From contig JAVBNT010000001.1 of the NCBI GenBank assembly GCA_031551355.1, forward strand, positions 1 through 64,000: a stretch of DNA of 64,000 nt. The letters are read 5' to 3'. Made by a program: the position numbers and the translations under genes. Positions 52,837 to 62,391 of this stretch are shown here, piece after piece. Under the pieces are notes generated by a model. The model did not search any database and had not been told where the DNA came from. It worked only from the letters and a program-made list of their open reading frames with translations. Source of the stretch: JAVBNT01 sp031551355 (lineage in GTDB: Bacteria > Vulcanimicrobiota > CADAWZ01). Within the stretch, counting starts at the first letter, position 1; each line of letters opens with the position of its first letter.

Positions 52837-54543
52837 ATGGACAGCACTATAAGAACAATCCAGGTTCCCACTTATATTGGGCAAAATCATTCTCAGATTG
52901 GCTCTGTTTCCGTAAAAGAAAAAGAGGCGTCTTTACCGGACGATACGGTTCAAATTACAAAACATAAGGCAGTCAACGAAAAAAAGGCTCCGTCGGTAAA
53001 AGTTACAATACTTCCGCATGACCCTAATGTGGCCTCTCCTGAAGTTATTAATTTTTCGAAAGATAAAATCGGCGATAAGATTGCCGGCCCGAAAATGTAT
53101 GCCATAGACCTTGCTAATCCCAAAGCGATACCGGATCTTGAAGGTAACTATTTGTATGAACTGGGAACACCTCAGTTTGATCAGCTTACATCGTATACAA
53201 CTGCTTACAGAACTCTTGATTTATGGGAATCTATCAAGGGTACGCCTGTTAAATGGGCATTCAGCAATCCTCAGCTTGGTGTTAACGCCCATAAAAAAGA
53301 AGGCATGAATGCATATTATTCACGTAACGAAGCGTCAGCTAACTTCTTCTATTTTAACAGTCCGGCACTCGGCAAAGTTGTACAGACCTCACAGTCTCCG
53401 GATATTGTTGCTCATGAAATAGGTCATGCCGTTCTTGACGGTCTTCGTCCCGGCTATCTTGGTTGGGATACGGAAACAATGTCGGTACATGAAGCTTTTG
53501 CCGATACTTCATCAATGCTTTTTGCTCTAAAAACAGAATCGAATGTCGATAAGATTTTAAAGGAGAACGGCGGCGATTTCAGCAAACCCAGTTTGATCTC
53601 CAGATTGGGAGAAGAGTTTGGCAAGGCTATTGTTTTGTCGGATAATGACCCTTCGAATGATGATCGTGATTACCTGAGATCAATGCTCAATAATTTCAAA
53701 TATGTAGATCCTTCAACTTTGCCTTCAAAGGCACCTGAAAATCAACTGGCAAACGAATGTCACAGTTTTTCAAGGGTTTTCTCCGGTGCCTCATATGACA
53801 TTCTGGGCGATATATATGATTCAAATATAGCTTCAGGAATGTCTAAAGAAAAGGCTTTGACCGGTGCCGGTGATGAGCTTGGCAAACTTTTTATGAAATC
53901 TGTTGAAATGGCCCCTTCCAACAGATGTAAATATAAAGATGTCGCACTGGGAATGCTGAAGGCTGATATGAAAGAAAATAACGGTAAATATGCCGATACT
54001 TTGAAAAATGTTTTTATGGATAGAAATATTTTATCATCGAAGGATGTTGAACTTATGCAGGCACATATGGAAAAAATTCCTTCATTCCGTTTGGAAGCAA
54101 AAGCTTCCGATGCCGATATTGCCAAGAATATAATAGCTTCTTACGGCAAAGAATTCGGTGTGCCGGACGGAACCGTTTTCAGTATGGAAAATTCCGAAGC
54201 AGAAAATATATATGGCGGAAAAACGATAAATCTCGGTTGTTCCGAAGAATTACAGCTTAAAGGCGACCGCTTCGGCAAATACGACGGCTTCTATGTAGAT
54301 GCTAAAGGCGGACTTAAGCTGGAATTTGATCAGAACGGCAATCTTGCTGATTTCCATTTTGATGCTATTGACAATGACAAAAAAGAAGATGTTATGAGTG
54401 GTGTTGCCGACGCAATCAGAAACAATCTTGTAAGAGAAGAGGGGGTAAAGGCCGAAGAGTATTCATCCAAGTTTACCGCACAGGTGGTAAGTACTGATGA
54501 CGGCCGTAAGAAAATTGAGAGAATACCGATAATTGTTATGTAA
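52837..54543 (+). CDS. Cytoplasmic gluzincin-type zinc peptidase
   Basis: 568 residues. The zinc site is H193-E-I-G-H197 with third ligand E219 in VHEAFADTSS, the thermolysin-like HEXXH...E arrangement (M4/M36-like). D223 follows as in that clan. The first 80 residues are Lys/Ser/Glu-rich and probably unstructured, with no signal peptide, unusual for a thermolysin relative. The last 150 residues form a separate beta-rich domain. AAGGAG precedes the ATG. The acidic protein gene follows after 54 bases. Confidence 0.75.
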   Translation: MDSTIRTIQVPTYIGQNHSQIGSVSVKEKEASLPDDTVQITKHKAVNEKKAPSVKVTILPHDPNVASPEVINFSKDKIGDKIAGPKMYAIDLANPKAIPDLEGNYLYELGTPQFDQLTSYTTAYRTLDLWESIKGTPVKWAFSNPQLGVNAHKKEGMNAYYSRNEASANFFYFNSPALGKVVQTSQSPDIVAHEIGHAVLDGLRPGYLGWDTETMSVHEAFADTSSMLFALKTESNVDKILKENGGDFSKPSLISRLGEEFGKAIVLSDNDPSNDDRDYLRSMLNNFKYVDPSTLPSKAPENQLANECHSFSRVFSGASYDILGDIYDSNIASGMSKEKALTGAGDELGKLFMKSVEMAPSNRCKYKDVALGMLKADMKENNGKYADTLKNVFMDRNILSSKDVELMQAHMEKIPSFRLEAKASDADIAKNIIASYGKEFGVPDGTVFSMENSEAENIYGGKTINLGCSEELQLKGDRFGKYDGFYVDAKGGLKLEFDQNGNLADFHFDAIDNDKKEDVMSGVADAIRNNLVREEGVKAEEYSSKFTAQVVSTDDGRKKIERIPIIVM

Positions 54544-54597
54544 ATGATATTGTAGATTTGGAAGTATTGACTTAAGTAATTTTATCAAGGAGTTTTT

Positions 54598-55113
54598 ATG
54601 AAAAGTATTTTGAAAATAGGCCTGAAAGGCACTTTTGATGATGGAGATGCCGAGATTACAGGTAAAGTGGTTTTTTCGGATGAAGACGGTACCGAATGGA
54701 GCCATTGGTTTTTACAGGCCGCAGAAGACGAATCTTTCTGGATCCGTGAGTATATAGACGAAGATGAGGCATGCTACGAAGTCTTGTCGATGATTGAAGC
54801 GGAAGATGAGGATTCCGAAGCTGATATTGCCAACGAAATTTTTGCCGACTGGAGAAACTTTAAACACCTGGCAATGCGTGACGGAGTTAAAGTTGTTTCC
54901 GTTGAAGGTGATGTAGATGAAGGGCCAAAAGAGGGCGAGATGCTTAAAATGGCCGATATTTCCTTTATGGATGATGAGGAAGAGGCTGAAATAGAGCTTG
55001 AGGAAGATGAAGTTCTTGTTGATACTTCGGTTATATGGTCGGAAGACGAAACATGGGTTTTTGGTATTGAATACCTTGAAGAAGAGGATATCAGGGAGAT
55101 TTTCTCAATATAG
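54598..55113 (+). CDS. Very acidic protein, DUF4178-like
   Basis: 171 residues, about a third Asp/Glu. The start (a G-x-V-x-F-x-DEDG-x-EW strand pattern, then HWFLQAAEDESFWI) recalls DUF4178. No signal peptide. AAGGAG precedes the ATG. It lies directly downstream of the gluzincin, so it may be an inhibitor, substrate or partner; this is a guess. Confidence 0.55.
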   Translation: MKSILKIGLKGTFDDGDAEITGKVVFSDEDGTEWSHWFLQAAEDESFWIREYIDEDEACYEVLSMIEAEDEDSEADIANEIFADWRNFKHLAMRDGVKVVSVEGDVDEGPKEGEMLKMADISFMDDEEEAEIELEEDEVLVDTSVIWSEDETWVFGIEYLEEEDIREIFSI

Positions 55114-55138
55114 AATACTTTATTGTATTGTTTTAATG

Positions 55139-55163
55139 GCAAGGGGCTGTCTTAGATGGTCCC
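55139..55163 (+). terminator. Weak hairpin after the acidic protein gene
   Basis: AAGGG pairs with CCCTT around a 15-base interior, then an A/T-rich stretch. Confidence 0.35.
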
Positions 55164-55281
55164 TTATTTTATATGCCGGTATGCCTTACGGTTTTGGTTG
55201 TCCTCATAGAGTCCATGAGAAAATACCTGCAAAAAATCTCTGTAATCTCCCATTTTCTGTGAGGATTTTTCCATCGTTATT

Positions 55282-55319
55282 AAAAAAGGGCGTCCCGTTT
55301 TTTAACGAGACAGCCCTTT
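55282..55319 (-). terminator. Terminator of the GAF gene
   Basis: AAAGGGC-GTCCCGTT at the left pairs with AACGAGACAGCCCTTT at the right, with one bulge and some G-U pairs. On the minus strand it ends in a T-run. Nearly the same hairpin occurs at 9085-9125. Confidence 0.7.
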
Positions 55320-55341
55320 GGTTTTTATTTAGCCGGATTTT

Positions 55342-56886
55342 TTAAAAATCCATGCCTTTTGATGTTCCGTCATACCAGAGGAATACATCATCAACCATTT
55401 CATTATATTTTTTGTTTATGACGTCATAGAGATGGGCATTCTCGAGGGCGACGGTTGCCGAGTTGGCAAGAGCTCTGAAAAACTCCAGCTCTTCTTCCGT
55501 TGGATTAGATATTCTCTGGGCGGAGAAGAAACAGATCAGTACGCCGATGAGGTGATCTTTGGAATTCATCGGTATCATCAGCATTGAGCCGATGGCGTGT
55601 TTGTTCATGAGTCCCTTTAGTTCTTCGTCACAATCGGAAAGTCTTTTTATCGCAACTTTGTCTTCTTCGGCAAAGCATTTTAACTGCTCCGACTCTTTGT
55701 CGGCAAGATGAAACACGAAATCTTCAGTTACTCCCTGGACGGAGCGGGCTCTGAAATGTTCTTTGTTTTGTTTCCAGATCAGCAGTGCGCAGCCTTTAGC
55801 GTTAGTAGCCTGTGCAGCCCCGTTGACAATTTGTCTGAAAACTTCATGTTTATTCAGGCTGTGGCTCAATGATGAAGAAACAACAAACAGACTGTGAAGA
55901 CGTTCGTACATTTGAGCGTTATGAACGGCAACTGCGGCCTGATTGGCCAGAGTCTGCAGGAAATTTTTCTCTTCTTCCGAGAAGCGGTAGACATGTGCCG
56001 TGTAGATTCTCAGCGTTCCGATATGCCTGCCCATTGCCGCCAGGGGCACGCACAGCGCGGAAACGATTCCTTCTTTTTCCGCAAGTTCCGCCATGCGAAA
56101 ACGTTTGTCTTTGATTACTTCGGGAATATAAACGGTTGCCCCGGTCATTACTTCCTGATCGATCGGCAGTTCCTCAAGCGCAGATGGTCCGGTGTGCAGA
56201 AAATCGTCGCTGAGTCCCCAACATGCCCTTAATTCCATCGTCTGGTTATTTTCATTGTAGAGACGGATTGTTGAGCCTTTTACGTTTAGTGATTCTGCAG
56301 CCAGTTGGACTGTTGTGTGCAGGACGTTTCCAAGCTCAAGTGACGAATTTACTTTTGTCGAAACCTCAAGCAGTCTCTTGCCTCTTTCCAGTGAGCGGAA
56401 GGTTTCAATGGCAATTGCCGCCTGATCTGCAAGCCGGGTAAACAGATTGATCTGTTCCTGACTGAACTTGGTGCTTTTGAAAGAGTAACCGCGGATAATA
56501 CCGAGAGAGTGGCTGCATGTGCGTAATGGAGCGCTTATGATGGCCTGGACTTTTTCTTTTCCAACCATACTGGGATACTGTATTCTCTTGTCTTTAGCCG
56601 GGTTTGATATTACGACAGGCTTGCATTCAAAAAATGTTTCTTTGTCGATGGGGCTTTTTTCAAGGAATATGGGACCTTTTTGAATATATTCTTCGCTGAG
56701 TCCGCAATGGGCTGCTATTTCGAGTTTTTGTCCCGATTTATCAATAAGTCTGATAAGTGACGCGTCTATAAACACCAGTTCTGATATTTTCTTTACTATG
56801 CTGGTCATCACTTCATGATATGAATCAAGGGAGTTGATGCTCAAACATATGTTGCATAAACCGAAGTTGTCATCTTTATTGGCCAT
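55342..56886 (-). CDS. Triple-GAF-domain sensory protein
   Basis: 514 residues with three GAF domains at about 1-165, 175-335 and 345-500. Typical GAF features recur: LASSLIRL-like entry strands, EGIVSALCVPLAAMGRHIGTLRIY and LADQAAIAIETF helices. There is no kinase, cyclase or HD-GYP output domain. It must therefore act by binding a partner, or it may respond to small ligands. Weak start context. DUF6941 and lepA follow on the same strand but with a gap, so it is probably independent. Confidence 0.85.
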   Translation of the reverse strand: MANKDDNFGLCNICLSINSLDSYHEVMTSIVKKISELVFIDASLIRLIDKSGQKLEIAAHCGLSEEYIQKGPIFLEKSPIDKETFFECKPVVISNPAKDKRIQYPSMVGKEKVQAIISAPLRTCSHSLGIIRGYSFKSTKFSQEQINLFTRLADQAAIAIETFRSLERGKRLLEVSTKVNSSLELGNVLHTTVQLAAESLNVKGSTIRLYNENNQTMELRACWGLSDDFLHTGPSALEELPIDQEVMTGATVYIPEVIKDKRFRMAELAEKEGIVSALCVPLAAMGRHIGTLRIYTAHVYRFSEEEKNFLQTLANQAAVAVHNAQMYERLHSLFVVSSSLSHSLNKHEVFRQIVNGAAQATNAKGCALLIWKQNKEHFRARSVQGVTEDFVFHLADKESEQLKCFAEEDKVAIKRLSDCDEELKGLMNKHAIGSMLMIPMNSKDHLIGVLICFFSAQRISNPTEEELEFFRALANSATVALENAHLYDVINKKYNEMVDDVFLWYDGTSKGMDF

Positions 56887-57007
56887 ATGCGGGTACCTCC
56901 TTTTTTAAAAGCCTTGTAATTTAAAACTAAATCCCGGATGCATGTGTCGCCGGTTTAGTTTTATCTTGGGAAATATACTTCTTTTTATTCTATTGGCATT
57001 CCTTTTT

Positions 57008-57436
57008 TCAATTGAGTCCGTCATTTTTTTGCTTGTCAGGCATAAGTGCGATTGCCAGCGGAATGGAGCCTCTTACTTCGCCGTTGATTATTATTTTAAA
57101 TTCATACATTCCTGTTTTATCAAATGTAAGATTAAAAATCGGAAATATTTGATCATGTTTTATTTCCAATTTTCCGGAAGACATTTGAGGAACAACAAAA
57201 TATCCCTCCATGCCCAATACGGCATTGCCGTCCTCATCAATAAGTTCTATTTTCGAATCAAGTTTTTTGCCTGACTCGGAGGAATCGGCAACCAGTCTTA
57301 TAACAAGATAAGCATGGGCCACTGTTGCCGGAAGTGATTTCGTCACTATATTGTCAAAAATTCCCATTATATTCAATTTTCCGCCTATTGAAAAAGACGC
57401 GTAATCGGCCATAACGGCCATGCCAACTTTTATCAT
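57008..57436 (-). CDS. DUF6941 family protein
   Basis: 142 residues, all beta-rich, matching DUF6941: a starting A-D-Y-A segment, a GKLNIMGIFD segment and a C-terminal GMYEFKIIING. No signal peptide. It begins 23 bases after the lepA stop, so it is probably co-transcribed with lepA. Function of the family is unknown. Confidence 0.75.
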   Translation of the reverse strand: MIKVGMAVMADYASFSIGGKLNIMGIFDNIVTKSLPATVAHAYLVIRLVADSSESGKKLDSKIELIDEDGNAVLGMEGYFVVPQMSSGKLEIKHDQIFPIFNLTFDKTGMYEFKIIINGEVRGSIPLAIALMPDKQKNDGLN

Positions 57437-57459
57437 ATAATATATACTCCTTGAATAGT

Positions 57460-59268
57460 TTAGTCTTCTTTTGTTTTCAGAACGGCAAGGAATGCGTCCT
57501 GTGGAATTTCCACACTGCCGATCATTTTCATGCGTTTTTTGCCTTCTTTTTGCTTTTCAAGCAGCTTTCTTTTTCTGGAAATATCTCCGCCGTAGCATTT
57601 TGCAAGCACATTTTTTCTCATTGCTGAGATTGTTTCGCGCGCGACGATTCTTCCGCCTGCGGTTGCCTGTATCGGGATGGCGAACATGTGCCTTGGTATC
57701 GTTTCCTTCAAATTTTCGGTAAGGCGCTTGCCGGCTTCATAGGCGTTTGATTTGTGGACGATAAGCGACAGGGCGTCTACCTGCTCGCCGTTTACGAGAA
57801 TATCAAGTTTTATCAGATCTGAGACCTGATAGCCCTTTACTTCATAATCCAGTGAAGCATAGCCTTTTGTTCTTGATTTGAGCTGATCAAAAAAGTCGGT
57901 AATGACTTCACCAAACGGCATATCATAAGTAAGCACATATCTGTTTTCACCGTGGCATTCCATATTTTTGAAGACGCCTCGTTTCGATTGGGCAAGTTCC
58001 ATGATTGCTCCGACAAAGTTTTCCGGGCACATCAATGTTGCATTTACGATCGGCTCTTCAATGGCTTCAATTTTTTGCGGGTCGGGAAGCTGTGAAGGAT
58101 TTTCAATCCTCAGCATCTCGCCTTTTGTTGTGTGTACCTGATATACGACGCTCGGTGCCGTCGCGATGATACTTAAATCATATTCACGTTCAAGGCGTTC
58201 CTGAATTATTTCCATATGCAGTAGTCCAAGGAATCCGCATCTGAAGCCAAATCCGAGAGCAAGCGAACTTTCCTGTTCGAATACGAGTGCGGCATCGTTG
58301 AGCTGAAGTTTTTCCAGCGCATCCCTGAGTGATTCATATTGTTTATTGTCAATAGGGTAGAGGCCGCAGTATACCATCGGCAAAACTTCCCTGTAACCGG
58401 GCAGAGGCTCTGAGGTTCCGCCCTGCGCGAGCGTGACCGTATCTCCGACCCGCGTTTCTTTGATGTCTTTTATCTGGGCAATAATGTATCCGACGTCTCC
58501 TGCCTGCAGTTTGTCCACTTTACGCATTTCCGGCTTGAACACTCCGACTTCATCGACTTCATACGTCTTACCGGATGAAAGCATTTTTATTTTAGTATCT
58601 TTTTCTACGAAGCCGTCAACAATTTTTATAAAGAGTATAACTCCCCTGTAACTGTCATATTGGGAGTCAAAAATAAGCGCTCTTAGCGGCGCAGATTCGT
58701 CTCCCGACGGGGGAGGAAGTTTTTCTACAAGCGCTTTGAGAATTTCTTCCGTGCCGATACCTTCCTTTGCCGATATTAAAACGGCTTCATCGGCCGGCAG
58801 TGACAATATCTCCTCTATTTCAGCCCTTACGCGTTCAGGTTCTGCGATTGGGAGATCGATCTTGTTTATGACGGGAATAATCTCAAGGTTGTTGTCGATC
58901 GCCAGATAATAGTTTGCCATAGTCTGGGCTTCGACTCCCTGTGAGGCGTCGGTGACAAGCAGCGCGCCTTCACATGCCGCAAGGCTTCTTGAGACTTCAT
59001 ATGTAAAGTCCACATGACCTGGCGTATCTATAAGATTGAGACAGTAGGTTTCGCCGTCCGTATGTTTATAGTTAAGCGTTACGGGATGGGCCTTTATGGT
59101 AATGCCTCTTTCACGTTCAAGATCCATTTTGTCGAGAACCTGTGCTTCCATGTCTCTGCTTGAAATTGTGCCTGTTTTTTCCAGAAGCCTGTCTGCCAGC
59201 GTTGACTTCCCATGATCAATATGCGCTATGATACAGAAGTTTCTTATTTTATTCATTCTTTCATTCAT
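57460..59268 (-). CDS. lepA: Elongation factor 4 (LepA)
   Basis: 602-residue ribosome-associated GTPase, normal length. The GTPase motifs are AHIDHGKST (G1), DTPGHVDF (G3) and NKIDLP (G4). The LepA-specific C-terminal domain includes the YGGDISRKRKLL motif. It promotes proper ribosome function or assembly under stress. Start at 59268 or ATG 59256; neither is marked by a clear Shine-Dalgarno. Confidence 0.95.
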   Translation of the reverse strand: MNERMNKIRNFCIIAHIDHGKSTLADRLLEKTGTISSRDMEAQVLDKMDLERERGITIKAHPVTLNYKHTDGETYCLNLIDTPGHVDFTYEVSRSLAACEGALLVTDASQGVEAQTMANYYLAIDNNLEIIPVINKIDLPIAEPERVRAEIEEILSLPADEAVLISAKEGIGTEEILKALVEKLPPPSGDESAPLRALIFDSQYDSYRGVILFIKIVDGFVEKDTKIKMLSSGKTYEVDEVGVFKPEMRKVDKLQAGDVGYIIAQIKDIKETRVGDTVTLAQGGTSEPLPGYREVLPMVYCGLYPIDNKQYESLRDALEKLQLNDAALVFEQESSLALGFGFRCGFLGLLHMEIIQERLEREYDLSIIATAPSVVYQVHTTKGEMLRIENPSQLPDPQKIEAIEEPIVNATLMCPENFVGAIMELAQSKRGVFKNMECHGENRYVLTYDMPFGEVITDFFDQLKSRTKGYASLDYEVKGYQVSDLIKLDILVNGEQVDALSLIVHKSNAYEAGKRLTENLKETIPRHMFAIPIQATAGGRIVARETISAMRKNVLAKCYGGDISRKRKLLEKQKEGKKRMKMIGSVEIPQDAFLAVLKTKED

Positions 59269-59443
59269 CTTTATTTTGACCCTTTTCAGTCTGAAACTAG
59301 AGCCTCCTTATTTCACTAAAAATCCTGGATTTCCTGCTGCAGGCGGGAGTTTTTACCGACTTTATTTTGATGTCAAAAATTAACAAATATGTTTTTTAAT
59401 TAACATTGTTTTCTAAATTTTAATATTTTTGCCATCGTATTGA

Positions 59444-59452
59444 TGTTATAAT
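59444..59452 (+). promoter_or_regulatory. Extended -10 upstream of the Gln/Gly-rich protein
   Basis: TGTTATAAT (59444-59452), 80 bases before the start codon. No good -35. Confidence 0.45.
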
Positions 59453-59532
59453 GTAATCGAAACAGCTGAGCGGTGAACGTCGCTTTGCTTTCAGTCCTAG
59501 GACTTATTTTTAAGGTTTATGGAGGCGAAAAT

Positions 59533-60096
59533 ATGGACGAAATTAAAGGAATTGGTGGAGCAGGCGGCGGCGGAAATCTTGAAAAAATTCAACAGTATAT
59601 GAAAGAAATGCAGGAAAAATCCGCAGGAGCATCAGGCGGAGCAGAAGCCGCATCACAGCAGCAACAAGCAGGTGGTGCCGCAGCTTCTCAGGAACAGGGA
59701 ATACAGGCCGTTCAGGGCGTGCAGGCATCGGGCGATGCAGCACAGATCTCACCTGAAGCAGTTGAGGAGACCAACGGGGCGGAAGGCACACAGACCAATA
59801 TGCAGGAACTTCTTAAAAACCTGAAACAGATGGGTGGAGGAGAAGAGGGATCTTCGGCAAAAACCGGCGAGGCGGTAGGAGCCGGCGGAGCAGAAGCAGC
59901 ATCACAGCTGAGCTCGTCTCAGCAGGTAGGTCAGGCAGGACAGGCAAACCAGAGTGAAGAGCTTGGTAAAGTAAACGCATCTGAAAATTCCGTGAAAGAA
60001 AATAAAGATCTTGATCAGTCCCAGCAGGTAAACGGCCCGGCCAATATGCAGGAGATGATGAAACAGATGAGAGCCCAAATGTTTGGCGGCCAGTAA
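59533..60096 (+). CDS. Gln/Gly/Ala-rich small protein
   Basis: 187 residues from ATG 59533, with GGAGG upstream (an ATG at 59473 lacks it). It is low complexity, rich in Gly, Ala, Gln and Ser, with no hydrophobic segment. Three short helices of related pattern occur: LEKIQQYMKEMQEK near the start, NMQELLKNLKQMGG near 112, and NMQEMMKQMRAQMFGG at the end. A GGAEAAS word also occurs twice. The layout suggests internal duplication. No family recognised. A terminator follows. Confidence 0.65.
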   Translation: MDEIKGIGGAGGGGNLEKIQQYMKEMQEKSAGASGGAEAASQQQQAGGAAASQEQGIQAVQGVQASGDAAQISPEAVEETNGAEGTQTNMQELLKNLKQMGGGEEGSSAKTGEAVGAGGAEAASQLSSSQQVGQAGQANQSEELGKVNASENSVKENKDLDQSQQVNGPANMQEMMKQMRAQMFGGQ

Positions 60097-60126
60097 TCAG
60101 TAATTAGAGTATAACGGTTTTGTTTA

Positions 60127-60160
60127 GGAACAGTCCTTTTTTAGAAGGGGCTGTTCTTTA
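60127..60160 (+). terminator. Terminator of the Gln/Gly-rich gene
   Basis: AGGAACAG-TCC pairs with AGGGGCTGTTCTT (with G-U) around a short A/T loop, then a T-rich tract. Confidence 0.65.
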
Positions 60161-60546
60161 ATTTTTCCGGAAAAATGACGATTAGCTCGGCTTACGTCAA
60201 TGATCACATACGTTTTAGACTGCAACAATGCCGAAAAAATAATGTATGTAAAAGGTTGCTATAATGAATTTATGAAAAAAATATGAAAATAATTTGTCTT
60301 TGGTAGGATTTTCTTTTGGTTTTGTTTAAACTTTTTTACCGAATCCTAATGGCATCAGTTTTTTTATAATGTTTTACAATGCTGTGTAATGTCCAAGTAT
60401 TGTTGAAGCGATTTGCCTGAACTTAGTTTTAGGATATGGGGGCGACAGATCTGCTGTAGGTAGAATAAAAAATACTAATATGCCTTGGGCGCAATTATAT
60501 AATATAATGTTTTGAATTCATTATGTATTACTGGGGGAGGATTTAC
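60161..60546. other. Long leader region before the TerC gene
   Basis: An extended -10 (TGCTATAAT, 60257-60265) would give a leader of about 275 bases. TAGGATT (60304-60310) can pair with AATCCTA (60342-60348). I looked for the manganese riboswitch (yybP-ykoY) that often precedes TerC/Alx genes and did not see its conserved core. No RNA gene is evident. Confidence 0.4.
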
Positions 60547-61500
60547 ATGCTCGAAGGTTATTCACTGTTGGAAGTCGGCGGTTTTTTTGTATTGGTTATC
60601 GTTGCTTTGGTGGTTGATTTGTATGCACATAAAAAGGACGAGGCCATTTCCATTAAAAGCTCTGTTCTCTGGACTATTTTTTGGATATTTCTGGCCTTTG
60701 TTTTTGCCGGCTATATTTGGAAAGCGCATAGTGCTGATGATGCATCGCTGTTTATTGCCGGATATTTACTTGAGAAGTCGCTGTCTGTAGATAATTTGTT
60801 TGTGATAATGGCTATCTTTGCCAATTTTGCCGTCAAGGATGAATATCAGCACCGGGTTTTGTATTTTGGAATTTTGGGTGCGATTATTTTCCGTCTTATT
60901 TTTGTTGCCGGCGGAACTACGTTGATTGCTTTGTTCGGAAAATGGGCTCTTCTTGCCTTTGGTATTTTTATTCTTTGGAGTGCCTGGAAAATGTGGCAGG
61001 CTTCAAAAGAAGACACACATGAAATAGAGGATTACAATGATCACTGGTCGGTGCGTTTCACCAAGAAGATTTTTCCTGTATATGACAAGCTTGTCGGGCA
61101 TAATTTTTTTGTAAGAGAAGGCGGTAAACTTTACGTAACTCCGCTTTTCCTTTGTCTGGTGGCGGTGGAAGTTGCCGATGTTATGTTTGCCTTTGATTCG
61201 GTGCCGGCGATTATTGCCATAACTCAGAAAACTTTTCTTGTTTATACTTCTAATATTTTTGCAATACTTGGCCTGCGTTCGATGTATTTTATGCTTGCCG
61301 CCGCCAAGAGGTATTTGTGCCATTTGGAGAAGGCGGTAATCGTTATTCTTGTTTTTATCGGTATAAAAATGCTCATCGCAGTAGCCGGTATTTCCCATAT
61401 AAATCCGATGGTCAGTCTGGCTATCGTTGTCGGACTACTGATTTTGGGTGTTCTCGCCTCCTTTATCTGGCCTGATAAAGGTCAGAAATGCAGTGAATAA
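60547..61500 (+). CDS. TerC/Alx-family membrane protein
   Basis: 317 residues with about eight membrane helices. The family motif LEKSLSVDNLFV and the later EVADVMFAFDSVPA supply the acidic residues conserved in TerC/Alx. Alx is a manganese exporter, and TerC members also act in tellurite resistance or metal loading of secreted enzymes. GGGGGAGG precedes ATG 60547, favoured over ATG 60523. Confidence 0.9.
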   Translation: MLEGYSLLEVGGFFVLVIVALVVDLYAHKKDEAISIKSSVLWTIFWIFLAFVFAGYIWKAHSADDASLFIAGYLLEKSLSVDNLFVIMAIFANFAVKDEYQHRVLYFGILGAIIFRLIFVAGGTTLIALFGKWALLAFGIFILWSAWKMWQASKEDTHEIEDYNDHWSVRFTKKIFPVYDKLVGHNFFVREGGKLYVTPLFLCLVAVEVADVMFAFDSVPAIIAITQKTFLVYTSNIFAILGLRSMYFMLAAAKRYLCHLEKAVIVILVFIGIKMLIAVAGISHINPMVSLAIVVGLLILGVLASFIWPDKGQKCSE

Positions 61501-61526
61501 TCTTTGCCGGCTTTGCGCGGGGCGGT

Positions 61527-61555
61527 TTGTCTAAATATTTGTTTTGTGCTATAAT
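61527..61555 (+). promoter_or_regulatory. Sigma-70 promoter of the DUF4416-PiT operon
   Basis: TTGTCT (61527-61532), 17-base spacer, perfect TATAAT (61550-61555). The first gene starts 40 bases further. Confidence 0.65.
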
Positions 61556-61594
61556 GTGTTAAACGTTTTATTTGATTTTTTTAAGAGGTTTATT

Positions 61595-61834
61595 ATGAAC
61601 GATCCTATTGAAATAACAAAAGAATTAACTATTGCCTGGCTCGGAGCATATCAGACAGATTTATCTGTCAGAAGACAAAAGGGGATTGTTCCCCTGTTTA
61701 CGCCTACAAATGAAGAAGTCATTGATTTTATTAATGCCACATATGCCAGGATAACAGAGCTGGCCGCCAATAAAGAGAATCAGACTGCAGATTCATCGGA
61801 TTCGTCCGTTAAATCTAAAAAAAAGGCAAAATAA
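61595..61834 (+). CDS. Small hypothetical protein, first gene of the phosphate operon
   Basis: 79 residues from ATG 61595, with AAGAGG upstream. It is helical with an alternating WLGAYQTD/VIDFINAT pattern in the first 55 residues and a Ser/Lys-rich tail. No family recognised. The next gene starts one base after its stop, so translation is probably coupled. Confidence 0.6.
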   Translation: MNDPIEITKELTIAWLGAYQTDLSVRRQKGIVPLFTPTNEEVIDFINATYARITELAANKENQTADSSDSSVKSKKKAK

Positions 61835-61835
61835 T

Positions 61836-62390
61836 ATGTCTTCGGTTAGAGAAACAGATCCTGTGAAGCTGTTTGTGGGCATGTTGTCGTCCGATCGGTT
61901 GCTTTTTGACGATGTTATTCCGCTTTTGGAAAATGAGTTCGGCCCATCGGAGTGTCCCGGAGCTTTAATGGAATTTCACTATACCCGTTTTTACGATAAG
62001 GAAATGGGCAGTGGCCTGATGAGGAAATTTTTGGCTTTCAGGGATTTAATAGATCCTCTGTTTTTGGCCGATGTAAAACTGATTACCAATAGCATTGAAA
62101 CTAAGTTTGCAATAACCGGAGGCGATTTTATTAACAGGAAGATTAATCTGGACCCCGGTTATATAGGGCTTTCAAAATTGGTGCTGGCCTCGGTAAAAGA
62201 CAGACCTCACCGTATTTACATAGGCAAGGGAATTTATTCTGAGGTTACGCTTCATTACAAGAACAAAACATTCCAGCCTTTTCCCTGGACTTATTCGGAT
62301 TATTCCTCAGGAGATTATATCCCTTATCTGAATATGCTCAGGGATAAGTATGCATGTGAACTTAAAAATATAAACATACAGAGAGTTTAA
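61836..62390 (+). CDS. DUF4416 family protein
   Basis: 184 residues matching DUF4416 in length and in motifs: VKLFVGMLS near the start, an EFHYTRFYDKEMG segment, NLDPGYI, and a C-terminal FPWTYSDYS. The function of the family is not known. It is the second gene of the operon, with one base before the DUF47 gene start. Confidence 0.85.
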   Translation: MSSVRETDPVKLFVGMLSSDRLLFDDVIPLLENEFGPSECPGALMEFHYTRFYDKEMGSGLMRKFLAFRDLIDPLFLADVKLITNSIETKFAITGGDFINRKINLDPGYIGLSKLVLASVKDRPHRIYIGKGIYSEVTLHYKNKTFQPFPWTYSDYSSGDYIPYLNMLRDKYACELKNINIQRV

Positions 62391-62391
62391 A

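Noticed and set aside
60266..60546. Manganese (yybP-ykoY) riboswitch before the TerC gene
   Set aside because: The long leader makes it plausible, but I could not find the conserved riboswitch core.
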